A stretch of DNA of 64,000 nucleotides from Neodontobutis hainanensis. Lineage: Eukaryota > Chordata > Actinopteri > Gobiiformes > Odontobutidae. The position numbers and the translations under genes were made by a program. The stretch spans positions 1-64,000 of the forward strand of contig JALDNG010002733.1 in assembly GCA_024349245.1 (NCBI GenBank), in the 5' to 3' direction. The notes under the pieces were generated by a model. It did no database searches, was not told where the DNA came from, and worked only from the letters and a program-made list of their open reading frames with translations. Positions 24,393 to 38,931 of this stretch are shown here, one piece after another. How positions within the stretch are numbered: position 1 is the stretch's first letter; every line of letters starts with the position of its first letter.

Positions 24393-25297
24393 AATCTAAA
24401 AATCTGTAATGTTCCTGGTCCAAGCACTGAATTTCACATGAAGGTTGGATTCTGGTTTATAATTTAGGATTCTAGTTTGCCAGTTGAGTCAAGCTAGAAA
24501 CAGGTTCCAATGTTTCTAAAAAAGTATATGACTGTACTGGTAGGTCACCCTGAGTCTTTAGCACTAAGTCCCGTTGTAAAATTCCAATGTCCATGAACCC
24601 ACTACTTAGTTTTATTGAATATAAAAATATATTGACCCTACAATATTTAAGAGCTGAGATAAAGAGATCCCACTTTAGATTTATTCAATATAACAAAAAA
24701 GTGGGTTTGTGGACAGTGGAATTTTACAACAGGACTTTAGTTTTCCTACTCTTGGGGCTTGCTGACTTCAGCTAAATAGTTTTTATTGAAATATAAATCT
24801 GTGGAGAAGCTTTTGTTCTGCTTTTTTCAGTTTTTGGTTAAAGAAAATATGATGGTTAGATGACCATTTAGTGCTGACATGATACTTTAGATATGGACAA
24901 AGACACAATGTACATTATATAGATCTAACACGTCTCTTTTGAGGTGTGTCTCTCCCCAACCATCTTAGCTCAGCCAAGGCCAGAAGCCAGAAACTGCCAT
25001 CGAAATCAGAGCGAGGCCGGAGCAAAGAGTAGCCCCACTGAACACTGAGTACTGAAGGTAGAGCCTGAACAGAATGGGTGCATGTCATTAGATTTAATGC
25101 ACCAAGGAGACCAAGTGGTTTCAAGGAACGGAAAACTTAGGGGATGATTAGACTTTTGACCTAATAGAACATTATACGGATACTGATGGATTGCTGAAGG
25201 TGTTGATCACACCATTACTACGCAAATGCCTTAAAGCAATCAGGTAGACCACTGAGCTATGGTCCCACTGACAGAGACCTTAAAAACCTTGCTAAGG

Positions 25298-25365
25298 GCA
25301 TTGGTGGTTCAGTGGTAGAATTCTCGCCTGCCACGCGGAGGCCCGGGTTCGATTCGGCTAATGCA
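25298..25365 (+). tRNA. tRNA-Gly-GCC: tRNA-Gly(GCC), unit 8, 3 nt short
   Basis: In addition to the common T-arm deletion, one G is missing from the anticodon-stem 3' strand (GCGGAGG instead of GCGGGAGG). Unit 14 shares this form. Confidence 0.8.
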
Positions 25366-26652
25366 GTGTTTCTATTATGGGTCCAGTGCCATGTTTCTTA
25401 AAAGGTGGCTTCACAAGAAAATGTATCAACACACAAGAGCAACCCTTGGTGGACATGAGTCTGAAGTCCACCTTCAGGCTCATACAAAATTACAACATAC
25501 TAAAAAGTAAACACAAACATATCTAACCTCTCTAATGCGATGGTTGAACTGCTTCTCTTTGGTGAGACGTCTGATTTTAGATGGCAGTGATAATGATGAC
25601 GATGATGATACTTTTCCAAGTTTGTGTCAGTTAGTCTTGAACGGAATAAATTTTTGCAAGAGTCAGTTTTGAAAAGAACTGCTCACAGCAGTAGGTTGTC
25701 CCAAACATAGATGCAAACTCATGTGCATGTATCCTCAGAACGTACATGCAGTTTATAGAAGTCGAGCAGAGGGAGGTTGTTGTATTAAGCTTTGAATTCG
25801 TCATTGCTTTGCAGCTCAATAATTTTGTGTTGCAGGTTATCAGGCACATCAGATGGTTCCACGATGGTTAAACTGTCTGATTTTGCTGTTGAATAAACAC
25901 CATTGTTCTTTGAGCAGACACAGCTCAACAGAAGAATAAAAATGCTATAAAAATAAAAGGCTGGAGTTCATTTAACATCAAGTGTAAAATTGAATTAACA
26001 AGTTTCTCCTTATTTATTCAAGTTATCCAAAATAGCAACCATTAACATTAATTTAGTGTTTCAATGCAGAGCATTCATTGCATCATTAAAAGGTTTTTTT
26101 TAATGTAAAGGGTCCAACAATGAGAGTGGAGCAAAACTCCAGCTCTAAAAAAAAAAAAAAAAAAGAGTGAGTAAAGAAAGGAAGGGTGATATGAAAACTC
26201 TGTTATTTTGAGTTGCTGTGAGGAACATTCTCAATTAACCCAAACAGTGGTTGTGTTGTATCCACTGTCTCCAGACATTTGTCAGAACTGTACCAGAAAA
26301 TACATACTCGTTTTTTTCTAGTCCCAGGATCTGGTAATTTTTTCCACATTTTTCCCTTTTGTAAGTGATAATATTCATTCTCCTCCAATATTTGTGTCCC
26401 AGTTATTCTTATCGCTTTCTTACCGTGTAGGGTTGGAATGACACTGATAGTTAGTGCCACTAATAGGTCTCGTTCTTATTGATACATAGAATAGCTTTGC
26501 AAAATAGCAAACAAGGCTTTTATTTAGATCCCGCTTTTAGATCTTTAACTTCTTCAAATCTTTGAGCGCCGCGCTCCGTGTCACAAACAAATGTAATATA
26601 AAATCTATTTATTATCAGACTATTTATAGTTTTTTTCCAGCATTAAAGGTGT

Positions 26653-26723
26653 GCCGTGATCGTATAGTGGTTAGTACTCTGCGTTGTGGTCGCAGCAACC
26701 CCGGTTCGAATCTGGTCACGGCA
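26653..26723 (+). tRNA. tRNA-His-GTG: tRNA-His(GTG), unit 8, T-arm 1 nt short
   Basis: The 71-nt form with CTGG in the T stem. Confidence 0.85.
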
Positions 26724-27251
26724 CCAAATGTCAACTTCCTTTTAGTTCAGATCAATGACAGAGACGATGGAGAAAGTGTACAATTTAGAATGAATGGTAA
26801 GGTTTTAACTCATGAAAGAATGAAACAAAGCACACACATGTAGACAATAGTACAGGATAAGGTTTGCTTTGGCAAAGGTAAACAATACATCATCTTTTAT
26901 ATCATGCTGTAAAAGTGGTAGGAGGCGTATCGTTCAAGGAGTACCAGGACTTCTTGTCATAATAAACCACTTTTCAACCTGAGGCCCTGGGAGAGAACAC
27001 TCACCCCTAGCTCTATAGCTACAGTCAAAAGTTGAGGATTGGAGAAAAGAAAGACAGTTAGATTGTCTAATCAGATAAATCTGATTCAAATCCTCCAAAC
27101 AGATAAGTTCAGGTTCTGCTCAAACAGACCTGAAACTTGCAGTGTTCAATGTCAGGTCTTTGAGTAAAAATATTTTTAATTAATGATTTTATAAGTTCAT
27201 AAAAGCTTGACTTTATGTTTTTAACAGAAACATGAGGCATTTTCAAGCCTG

Positions 27252-27778
27252 AGTCCATCCACCTGCTGCCTCAATGTTTTACCCACTAGATTTCTAAAAT
27301 CAGTACTAAGCAGTTTGTTAACACAACTCACTGATTTAGTCAATAGTTCCTTACAGTCTGGAACATTTCTAAAGGCCCTAAAACTGCTGTCATCAAGCCT
27401 CTCCTAAAGAAGAGAACTGCTTTGATCCATTAAAGTCAGGATTCAGACAGAAAGTACTTTGTTTTGGTTGGTAACTGTGTATCAGACCAAATGACCCTGA
27501 CATGTGGGGTTCCACAGAGGTCTATCTTGGGACCCCTATTATTCATGCTTCCTTTGGGCCAGTTGATACGCAGCTGTGACGTATCCTACCATAATTATGC
27601 AGATGATACTCAGATTTACATGTCACTCACAGCAGGTGAAAATGGACCAATCCATTCACTGTGTCAGTCTGACATGTGGATGCAAAATAATTTTCGCCAA
27701 CTGAACAGAGACAAGACTGGACTAATCATCTTTGGACCACAGAAAGTGTCAGCAGTCACCTCAAGTCTGTTTCTCTAA
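27252..27778 (+). pseudogene. LINE RT fragment, unit 9
   Basis: YADD-containing stretch at 27464-27778, with the full-length upstream block. Confidence 0.85.
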
Positions 27779-28683
27779 AATCTAAAAATCTGTAATGTTC
27801 CTGGTCCAAGCACTGAATTTCACATGAAGGTTGGATTCTGGTTTATAATTTAGGATTCTAGTTTGCCAGTTGGGTCAAGCTAGAAACAGGTTCCAATGTT
27901 TCTAAAAAGTATATGACTGTACTCGGTAGGTCACCCTGAGTCTTTAGCACTAAGTCCCGTAAAATTCCAATGTCCATGAACCCACTACTTAGTTATATTG
28001 AATATAAAAATATATTGACCCTACAATATTTAAGAGCTGAGATAAAGAGATCCCACTTTAGATTTATTCAATATAACAAAAAGTGGGTTTGTGGACAGTG
28101 GAATTTTACAACAGGACTTTAGTTTTCCTACTCTTGGGGCTTGCTGACTTCAGCTAAATAGTTTTTATTGAAATATAAATCTGTGGAGAAGCTTTTGTTC
28201 TGCTTTTTTCAGTTTTTGGTTAAAGAAAATATGATGGTTAGATGACCATTTAGTGCTGACATGATACTTTAGATATGGACAAAGACACAATGTACATTAT
28301 ATAGATCTAACACGTCTCTTTTGAGGTGTGTCTCTCCCCAACCATCTTAGCTCAGCCAAGGCCAGAAGCCAGAAACTGCCATCGAAATCAGAGCGAGGGG
28401 CCGGAGCAAAGAGTAGCCCCACTGAACACTGAGTACTGAAGGTAGAGCCTGAACAGAATGGGTGCATGTCATTAGATTTAATGCACCAAGGAGACCAAGT
28501 GGTTTCAAGGAACGGGAAAACTTAGGGGATGATTAGACTTTTGACCTAATAGAACATTATACGGGATACTGATGGATTGCTGAAGGTGTTGATCACACCA
28601 TTACTACGCAAATGCCTTAAAGCAATCAGGTAGACCACTGAGCTATGGTCCCACTGACAGAGACCTTAAAAACCTTGCTAAGG

Positions 28684-28752
28684 GCATTGGTGGTTCAGTG
28701 GTAGAATTCTCGCCTGCCACGCGGGAGGCCCGGGTTCGATTCGGCTAATGCA
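28684..28752 (+). tRNA. tRNA-Gly-GCC: tRNA-Gly(GCC), unit 9, T-arm 2 nt short
   Basis: The common 69-nt form. Confidence 0.85.
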
Positions 28753-30041
28753 GTGTTTCTATTATGGGTCCAGTGCCATGTTTCTTAAAAGGTGGCTTCA
28801 CAAGAAAATGTATCAACACACAAGAGCAACCCTTGGTGGACATGAGTCTGAAGTCCACCTTCAGGCTCATACAAAATTACAACATACTAAAAAAGTAAAC
28901 ACAAACATATCTAACCTCTCTAATGCGATGGTTGAACTGCTTCTCTTTGGTGAGACGTCTGATTTTAGATGGCAGTGATAATGATGACGATGATGATACT
29001 TTTCCAAGTTTGTGTCAGTTAGTCTTGAACGGAATAAATTTTTGCAAGAGTCAGTTTTGAAAAGAACTGCTCACAGCAGTAGGTTGTCCCAAACATAGAT
29101 GCAAACTCATGTGCATGTATCCTCAGAACGTACATGCAGGTTATAGAAGTCGAGCAGAGGGAGGTTGTTGTATTAAGCTTTGAATTCGTCATTGCTTTGC
29201 AGCTCAATAATTTTGTGTTGCAGGTTATCAGGCACATCAGATGGTTCCACGATGGTTAAACTGTCTGATTTTGCTGTTGAATAAACACCATTGTTCTTTG
29301 AGCAGACACAGCTCAACAGAAGAATAAAAATGCTATAAAAATAAAAGGCTGGAGTTCATTTAACATCAAGTGTAAAATTGAATTAACAAGTTTCTCCTTA
29401 TTTATTCAAGTTATCCAAAATAGCAACCATTAACATTAATTTAGTGTTTCAATGCAGAGCATTCATTGCATCATTAAAAGGTTTTTTTTTAATGTAAAGG
29501 GTCCAACAATGAGAGTGGAGCAAAACTCCAGCTCTAAAAAAAAAAAAAAAAAAAGAGTGAGTAAAGAAAGGAAGGGTGATATGAAAACTCTGTTATTTTG
29601 AGTTGCTGTGAGGAACATTCTCAATTAACCCAAACAGTGGTTGTGTTGTATCCACTGTCTCCAGACATTTGTCAGAACTGTACCAGAAAATACATACTCG
29701 TTTTTTCTAGTCCCAGGATCTGGTAATTTTTTCCACATTTTTCCCTTTTGTAAGTGATAATATTCATTCTCCTCCAATATTTGTGTCCCAGTTATTCTTA
29801 TCGCTTTCTTACCGTGTAGGGTTGGAATGACACTGATAGTTAGTGCCACTAATAGGTCTCGTTCTTATTGATACATAGAATAGCTTTGCAAAATAGCAAA
29901 CAAGGCTTTTTATTTAGATCCCGTTTTAGATCTTTAACTTCTTCAAATCTTTGAGCGCGCGCTCCGTGTCACAAACAAATGTAATATAAAATCTATTTAT
30001 TATCAGACTATTTATAGTTTTTTTTCCAGCATTAAAGGTGT

Positions 30042-30112
30042 GCCGTGATCGTATAGTGGTTAGTACTCTGCGTTGTGGTCGCAGCAACCCCGGTTCGAAT
30101 CCGGTCACGGCA
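30042..30112 (+). tRNA. tRNA-His-GTG: tRNA-His(GTG), unit 9, T-arm 1 nt short
   Basis: The T stem 3' strand reads CCGG (one G lost, no C-to-T change), so this copy differs from the CTGG forms. Unit 11 is the same. Confidence 0.85.
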
Positions 30113-30640
30113 CCAAATGTCAACTTCCTTTTAGTTCAGATCAATGACAGAGACGATGGAGAAAGTGTACAATTTAGAATGAATGGTAAGGTTTTAACTC
30201 ATGAAAGAATGAAACAAAGCACACACATGTAGACAATAGTACAGGATAAGGTTTGCTTTGGCAAAGGTAAACAATACATCATCTTTTATATCATGCTGTA
30301 AAAGTGGTAGGAGGCGTATCGTTCAAGGAGTACCAGGACTTCTTGTCATAATAAACCACTTTTCAACCTGAGGCCCTGGGAGAGAACACTCACCCCTAGC
30401 TCTATAGCTACAGTCAAAAGTTGAGGATTGGAGAAAAGAAAGACAGTTAGATTGTCTAATCAGATAAATCTGATTCAAATCCTCCAAACAGATAAGTTCA
30501 GGTTCTGCTCAAACAGACCTGAAACTTGCAGTGTTCAATGTCAGGTCTTTGAGTAAAAATATTTTTAATTAATGATTTTATAAGTTCATAAAAGCTTGAC
30601 TTTATGTTTTTAACAGAAACATGAGGCATTTTCAAGCCTG

Positions 30641-31167
30641 AGTCCATCCACCTGCTGCCTCAATGTTTTACCCACTAGATTTCTAAAATCAGTACTAAGC
30701 AGTTTGTTAACACAACTCACTGATTTAGTCAATAGTTCCTTACAGTCTGGAACATTTCTAAAGGCCCTAAAACTGCTGTCATCAAGCCTCTCCTAAAGAA
30801 GAGAACTGCTTTGATCCATTAAAGTCAGGATTCAGACAGAAAGTACTTTGTTTTGGTTGGTAACTGTGTATCAGACCAAATGACCCTGACATGTGGGGTT
30901 CCACAGAGGTCTATCTTGGGACCCCTATTATTCATGCTTCCTTTGGGCCAGTTGATACGCAGCTGTGACGTATCCTACCATAATTATGCAGATGATACTC
31001 AGATTTACATGTCACTCACAGCAGGTGAAAATGGACCAATCCATTCACTGTGTCAGTCTGACATGTGGATGCAAAATAATTTTCGCCAACTGAACAGAGA
31101 CAAGACTGGACTAATCATCTTTGGACCACAGAAAGTGTCAGCAGTCACCTCAAGTCTGTTTCTCTAA
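30641..31167 (+). pseudogene. LINE RT fragment, unit 10
   Basis: YADD-containing stretch at 30853-31167, with the full-length upstream block. Confidence 0.85.
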
Positions 31168-32078
31168 AATCTAAAAATCTGTAATGTTCCTGGTCCAAGC
31201 ACTGAATTTCACATGAAGGTTGGATTCTGGTTTATAATTTAGGATTCTAGTTTGCCAGTTGGGTCAAGCTAGAAACAGGTTCCAATGTTTCTAAAAAAGT
31301 ATATGACTGTACTCGGTAGGTCACCCTGAGTCTTTAGCACTAAGTCCCGTTGTAAAATTCCAATGTCCATGAACCCACTACTTAGTTATATTGAATATAA
31401 AAATATATTGACCCTACAATATTTAAGAGCTGAGATAAAGAGATCCCACTTTAGATTTATTCAATATAACAAAAAGTGGGTTTGTGGACAGTGGAATTTT
31501 ACAACAGGACTTTAGTTTTCCTACTCTTGGGGGCTTGCTGACTTCAGCTAAATAGTTTTTATTGAAATATAAATCTGTGGAGAAGCTTTTGTTCTGCTTT
31601 TTTTCAGTTTTTGGTTAAAGAAAATATGATGGTTAGATGACCATTTAGTGCTGACATGATACTTTAGATATGGACAAAGACACAATGTACATTATATAGA
31701 TCTAACACGTCTCTTTTGAGGTGTGTCTCTCCCCAACCATCTTAGCTCAGCCAAGGCCAGAAGCCAGAAACTGCCATCGAAATCAGAGCGAGGGGCCGGA
31801 GCAAAGAGTAGCCCCACTGAACACTGAGTACTGAAGGTAGAGCCTGAACAGAATGGGTGCATGTCATTAGATTTAATGCACCAAGGAGACCAAGTGGTTT
31901 CAAGGAACGGGAAAACTTAGGGGATGATTAGACTTTTGACCTAATAGAACATTATACGGGATACTGATGGATTGCTGAAGGTGTTGATCACACCATTACT
32001 ACGCAAATGCCTTAAAGCAATCAGGTAGACCACTGAGCTATGGTCCCACTGACAGAGACCTTAAAAACCTTGCTAAGG

Positions 32079-32147
32079 GCATTGGTGGTTCAGTGGTAGA
32101 ATTCTCGCCTGCCACGCGGGAGGCCCGGGTTCGATTCGGCTAATGCA
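32079..32147 (+). tRNA. tRNA-Gly-GCC: tRNA-Gly(GCC), unit 10, T-arm 2 nt short
   Basis: The common 69-nt form. Confidence 0.85.
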
Positions 32148-33434
32148 GTGTTTCTATTATGGGTCCAGTGCCATGTTTCTTAAAAGGTGGCTTCACAAGA
32201 AAATGTATCAACACACAAGAGCAACCCTTGGTGGACATGAGTCTGAAGTCCACCTTCAGGCTCATACAAAATTACAACATACTAAAAAAGTAAACACAAA
32301 CATATCTAACCTCTCTAATGCGATGGTTGAACTGCTTCTCTTTGGTGAGACGTCTGATTTTAGATGGCAGTGATAATGATGACGATGATGATACTTTTCC
32401 AAGTTTGTGTCAGTTAGTCTTGAACGGAATAAATTTTTGCAAGAGTCAGTTTTGAAAAGAACTGCTCACAGCAGTAGGTTGTCCCAAACATAGATGCAAA
32501 CTCATGTGCATGTATCCTCAGAACGTACATGCAGGTTATAGAAGTCGAGCAGAGGGAGGTTGTTGTATTAAGCTTTGAATTCGTCATTGCTTTGCAGCTC
32601 AATAATTTTGTGTTGCAGGTTATCAGGCACATCAGATGGTTCCACGATGGTTAAACTGTCTGATTTTGCTGTTGAATAAACACCATTGTTCTTTGAGCAG
32701 ACACAGCTCAACAGAAGAATAAAAATGCTATAAAAATAAAAGGCTGGAGTTCATTTAACATCAAGTGTAAAATTGAATTAACAAGTTTCTCCTTATTTAT
32801 TTAAGTTATCCAAAATAGCAACCATTAACATTAATTTAGTGTTTCAATGCAGAGCATTCATTGCATCATTAAAAGGTTTTTTTAATGTAAAGGGTCCAAC
32901 AATGAGAGTGGAGCAAAACTCCAGCTCTAAAAAAAAAAAAAAAAAAAAAGAGTGAGTAAAGAAAGGAAGGGTGATATGAAAACTCTGTTATTTTGAGTTG
33001 CTGTGAGGAACATTCTCAATTAACCCAAACAGTGGTTGTGTTGTATCCACTGTCTCCAGACATTTGTCAGAACTGTACCAGAAAATACATACTCGTTTTT
33101 TTCTAGTCCCAGGATCTGGTAATTTTTTCCACATTTTTCCCTTTTGTAAGTGATAATATTCATTCTCCTCCAATATTTGTGTCCCAGTTATTCTTATCGC
33201 TTTCTTACCGTGTAGGGTTGGAATGACACTGATAGTTAGTGCCACTAATAGGTCTCGTTCTTATTGATACATAGAATAGCTTTGCAAAATAGCAAACAAG
33301 GCTTTTATTTAGATCCCGTTTTAGATCTTTAACTTCTTCAAATCTTTGAGCGCGCGCTCCGTGTCACAAACAAATGTAATATAAAATCTATTTATTATCA
33401 GACTATTTATAGTTTTTTCCAGCATTAAAGGTGT

Positions 33435-33505
33435 GCCGTGATCGTATAGTGGTTAGTACTCTGCGTTGTGGTCGCAGCAACCCCGGTTCGAATCTGGTCA
33501 CGGCA
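33435..33505 (+). tRNA. tRNA-His-GTG: tRNA-His(GTG), unit 10, T-arm 1 nt short
   Basis: The 71-nt CTGG form. Confidence 0.85.
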
Positions 33506-34033
33506 CCAAATGTCAACTTCCTTTTAGTTCAGATCAATGACAGAGACGATGGAGAAAGTGTACAATTTAGAATGAATGGTAAGGTTTTAACTCATGAAAG
33601 AATGAAACAAAGCACACACATGTAGACAATAGTACAGGATAAGGTTTGCTTTGGCAAAGGTAAACAATACATCATCTTTTATATCATGCTGTAAAAGTGG
33701 TAGGAGGCGTATCGTTCAAGGAGTACCAGGACTTCTTGTCATAATAAACCACTTTTCAACCTGAGGCCCTGGGAGAGAACACTCACCCCTAGCTCTATAG
33801 CTACAGTCAAAAGTTGAGGATTGGAGAAAAGAAAGACAGTTAGATTGTCTAATCAGATAAATCTGATTCAAATCCTCCAAACAGATAAGTTCAGGTTCTG
33901 CTCAAACAGACCTGAAACTTGCAGTGTTCAATGTCAGGTCTTTGAGTAAAAATATTTTTAATTAATGATTTTATAAGTTCATAAAAGCTTGACTTTATGT
34001 TTTTAACAGAAACATGAGGCATTTTCAAGCCTG

Positions 34034-34559
34034 AGTCCATCCACCTGCTGCCTCAATTTTTACCCACTAGATTTCTAAAATCAGTACTAAGCAGTTTGTT
34101 AACACAACTCACTGATTTAGTCAATAGTTCCTTACAGTCTGGAACATTTCTAAAGGCCCTAAAACTGCTGTCATCAAGCCTCTCCTAAAGAAGAGAACTG
34201 CTTTGATCCATTAAAGTCAGGATTCAGACAGAAAGTACTTTGTTTTGGTTGGTAACTGTGTATCAGACCAAATGACCCTGACATGTGGGGTTCCACAGAG
34301 GTCTATCTTGGGACCCCTATTATTCATGCTTCCTTTGGGCCAGTTGATACGCAGCTGTGACGTATCCTACCATAATTATGCAGATGATACTCAGATTTAC
34401 ATGTCACTCACAGCAGGTGAAAATGGACCAATCCATTCACTGTGTCAGTCTGACATGTGGATGCAAAATAATTTTCGCCAACTGAACAGAGACAAGACTG
34501 GACTAATCATCTTTGGACCACAGAAAGTGTCAGCAGTCACCTCAAGTCTGTTTCTCTAA
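34034..34559 (+). pseudogene. LINE RT fragment, unit 11
   Basis: YADD-containing stretch at 34245-34559. It shares the CAATTTTTACC variant with unit 7. Confidence 0.85.
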
Positions 34560-35470
34560 AATCTAAAAATCTGTAATGTTCCTGGTCCAAGCACTGAATT
34601 TCACATGAAGGTTGGATTCTGGTTTATAATTTAGGATTCTAGTTTGCCAGTTGGGTCAAGCTAGAAACAGGTTCCAATGTTTCTAAAAAAGTATATGACT
34701 GTACTCGGTAGGTCACCCTGAGTCTTTAGCACTAAGTCCCGTTGTAAAATTCCAATGTCCATGAACCCACTACTTAGTTATATTGAATATAAAAATATAT
34801 TGACCCTACAATATTTAAGAGCTGAGATAAAGAGATCCCACTTTAGATTTATTCAATATAACAAAAAGTGGGTTTGTGGACAGTGGAATTTTACAACAGG
34901 ACTTTAGTTTTCCTACTCTTGGGGGCTTGCTGACTTCAGCTAAATAGTTTTTATTGAAATATAAATCTGTGGAGAAGCTTTTGTTCTGCTTTTTTTCAGT
35001 TTTTGGTTAAAGAAAATATGATGGTTAGATGACCATTTAGTGCTGACATGATACTTTAGATATGGACAAAGACACAATGTACATTATATAGATCTAACAC
35101 GTCTCTTTTGAGGTGTGTCTCTCCCCAACCATCTTAGCTCAGCCAAGGCCAGAAGCCAGAAACTGCCATCGAAATCAGAGCGAGGGGCCGGAGCAAAGAG
35201 TAGCCCCACTGAACACTGAGTACTGAAGGTAGAGCCTGAACAGAATGGGTGCATGTCATTAGATTTAATGCACCAAGGAGACCAAGTGGTTTCAAGGAAC
35301 GGGAAAACTTAGGGGATGATTAGACTTTTGACCTAATAGAACATTATACGGGATACTGATGGATTGCTGAAGGTGTTGATCACACCATTACTACGCAAAT
35401 GCCTTAAAGCAATCAGGTAGACCACTGAGCTATGGTCCCACTGACAGAGACCTTAAAAACCTTGCTAAGG

Positions 35471-35539
35471 GCATTGGTGGTTCAGTGGTAGAATTCTCGC
35501 CTGCCACGCGGGAGGCCCGGGTTCGATTCGGCTAATGCA
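35471..35539 (+). tRNA. tRNA-Gly-GCC: tRNA-Gly(GCC), unit 11, T-arm 2 nt short
   Basis: The common 69-nt form. Confidence 0.85.
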
Positions 35540-36828
35540 GTGTTTCTATTATGGGTCCAGTGCCATGTTTCTTAAAAGGTGGCTTCACAAGAAAATGTAT
35601 CAACACACAAGAGCAACCCTTGGTGGACATGAGTCTGAAGTCCACCTTCAGGCTCATACAAAATTACAACATACTAAAAAAGTAAACACAAACATATCTA
35701 ACCTCTCTAATGCGATGGTTGAACTGCTTCTCTTTGGTGAGACGTCTGATTTTAGATGGCAGTGATAATGATGACGATGATGATACTTTTCCAAGTTTGT
35801 GTCAGTTAGTCTTGAACGGAATAAATTTTTGCAAGAGTCAGTTTTGAAAAGAACTGCTCACAGCAGTAGGTTGTCCCAAACATAGATGCAAACTCATGTG
35901 CATGTATCCTCAGAACGTACATGCAGTTTATAGAAGTCGAGCAGAGGGAGGTTGTTGTATTAAGCTTTGAATTCGTCATTGCTTTGCAGCTCAATAATTT
36001 TGTGTTGCAGGTTATCAGGCACATCAGATGGTTCCACGATGGTTAAACTGTCTGATTTTGCTGTTGAATAAACACCATTGTTCTTTGAGCAGACACAGCT
36101 CAACAGAAGAATAAAAATGCTATAAAAATAAAAGGCTGGAGTTCATTTAACATCAAGTGTAAAATTGAATTAACAAGTTTCTCCTTATTTATTTAAGTTA
36201 TCCAAAATAGCAACCATTAACATTAATTTAGTGTTTCAATGCAGAGCATTCATTGCATCATTAAAAGGTTTTTTTAATGTAAAGGGTCCAACAATGAGAG
36301 TGGAGCAAAACTCCAGCTCTAAAAAAAAAAAAAAAAAAAAGAGTGAGTAAAGAAAGGAAGGGTGATATGAAAACTCTGTTATTTTGAGTTGCTGTGAGGA
36401 ACATTCTCAATTAACCCAAACAGTGGTTGTGTTGTATCCACTGTCTCCAGACATTTGTCAGAACTGTACCAGAAAATACATACTCGTTTTTTTCTAGTCC
36501 CAGGATCTGGTAATTTTTTCCACATTTTTCCCTTTTGTAAGTGATAATATTCATTCTCCTCCAATATTTGTGTCCCAGTTATTCTTATCGCTTTCTTACC
36601 GTGTAGGGTTGGAATGACACTGATAGTTAGTGCCACTAATAGGTCTCGTTCTTATTGATACATAGAATAGCTTTGCAAAATAGCAAACAAGGCTTTTTAT
36701 TTAGATCCCGTTTTAGATCTTTAACTTCTTCAAATCTTTGAGCGCGCGCTCCGTGTCACAAACAAATGTAATATAAAATCTATTTATTATCAGACTATTT
36801 ATAGGTTTTTTTCCAGCATTAAAGGTGT

Positions 36829-36899
36829 GCCGTGATCGTATAGTGGTTAGTACTCTGCGTTGTGGTCGCAGCAACCCCGGTTCGAATCCGGTCACGGCA
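36829..36899 (+). tRNA. tRNA-His-GTG: tRNA-His(GTG), unit 11, T-arm 1 nt short
   Basis: The CCGG form shared with unit 9. The remaining arms are intact. Confidence 0.85.
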
Positions 36900-37426
36900 C
36901 CAAATGTCAACTTCCTTTTAGTTCAGATCAATGACAGAGACGATGGAGAAAGTGTACAATTTAGAATGAATGGTAAGGTTTTAACTCATGAAAGAATGAA
37001 ACAAAGCACACACATGTAGACAATAGTACAGGATAAGGTTTGCTTTGGCAAAGGTAAACAATACATCATCTTTTATATCATGCTGTAAAAGTGGTAGGAG
37101 GCGATCGTTCAAGGAGTACCAGGACTTCTTGTCATAATAAACCACTTTTCAACCTGAGGCCCTGGGAGAGAACACTCACCCCTAGCTCTATAGCTACAGT
37201 CAAAAGTTGAGGATTGGAGAAAAGAAAGACAGTTAGATTGTCTAATCAGATAAATCTGATTCAAATCCTCCAAACAGATAAGTTCAGGTTCTGCTCAAAC
37301 AGACCTGAAACTTGCAGTGTTCAATGTCAGGTCTTTGAGTAAAAATATTTTTAATTAATGATTTTATAAGTTCATAAAAGCTTGACTTTATGTTTTTAAC
37401 AGAAACATGAGGCATTTTCAAGCCTG

Positions 37427-37953
37427 AGTCCATCCACCTGCTGCCTCAATGTTTTACCCACTAGATTTCTAAAATCAGTACTAAGCAGTTTGTTAACACA
37501 ACTCACTGATTTAGTCAATAGTTCCTTACAGTCTGGAACATTTCTAAAGGCCCTAAAACTGCTGTCATCAAGCCTCTCCTAAAGAAGAGAACTGCTTTGA
37601 TCCATTAAAGTCAGGATTCAGACAGAAAGTACTTTGTTTTGGTTGGTAACTGTGTATCAGACCAAATGACCCTGACATGTGGGGTTCCACAGAGGTCTAT
37701 CTTGGGACCCCTATTATTCATGCTTCCTTTGGGCCAGTTGATACGCAGCTGTGACGTATCCTACCATAATTATGCAGATGATACTCAGATTTACATGTCA
37801 CTCACAGCAGGTGAAAATGGACCAATCCATTCACTGTGTCAGTCTGACATGTGGATGCAAAATAATTTTCGCCAACTGAACAGAGACAAGACTGGACTAA
37901 TCATCTTTGGACCACAGAAAGTGTCAGCAGTCACCTCAAGTCTGTTTCTCTAA
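37427..37953 (+). pseudogene. LINE RT fragment, unit 12
   Basis: YADD-containing stretch at 37639-37953, with the full-length upstream block. Confidence 0.85.
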
Positions 37954-38862
37954 AATCTAAAAATCTGTAATGTTCCTGGTCCAAGCACTGAATTTCACAT
38001 GAAGGTTGGATTCTGGTTTATAATTTAGGATTCTAGTTTGCCAGTTGGGTCAAGCTAGAAACAGGTTCCAATGTTTCTAAAAAGTATATGACTGTACTCG
38101 TAGGTCACCCTGAGTCTTTAGCACTAAGTCCCGTTGTAAAATTCCAATGTCCATGAACCCACTACTTAGTTATATTGAATATAAAAATATATTGACCCTA
38201 CAATATTTAAGAGCTGAGATAAAGAGATCCCACTTTAGATTTATTCAATATAACAAAAAGTGGGTTTGTGGACAGTGGAATTTTACAACAGGACTTTAGT
38301 TTTCCTACTCTTGGGGGCTTGCTGACTTCAGCTAAATAGTTTTTATTGAAATATAAATCTGTGGAGAAGCTTTTGTTCTGCTTTTTTTCAGTTTTTGGTT
38401 AAAGAAAATATGATGGTTAGATGACCATTTAGTGCTGACATGATACTTTAGATATGGACAAAGACACAATGTACATTATATAGATCTAACACGTCTCTTT
38501 TGAGGTGTGTCTCTCCCCAACCATCTTAGCTCAGCCAAGGCCAGAAGCCAGAAACTGCCATCGAAATCAGAGCGAGGGGCCGGAGCAAAGAGTAGCCCCA
38601 CTGAACACTGAGTACTGAAGGTAGAGCCTGAACAGAATGGGTGCATGTCATTAGATTTAATGCACCAAGGAGACCAAGTGGTTTCAAGGAACGGGAAAAC
38701 TTAGGGGATGATTAGACTTTTGACCTAATAGAACATTATACGGGATACTGATGGATTGCTGAAGGTGTTGATCACACCATTACTACGCAAATGCCTTAAA
38801 GCAATCAGGTAGACCACTGAGCTATGGTCCCACTGACAGAGACCTTAAAAACCTTGCTAAGG

Positions 38863-38931
38863 GCATTGGTGGTTCAGTGGTAGAATTCTCGCCTGCCACG
38901 CGGGAGGCCCGGGTTCGATTCGGCTAATGCA
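38863..38931 (+). tRNA. tRNA-Gly-GCC: tRNA-Gly(GCC), unit 12, T-arm 2 nt short
   Basis: The common 69-nt form. Confidence 0.85.
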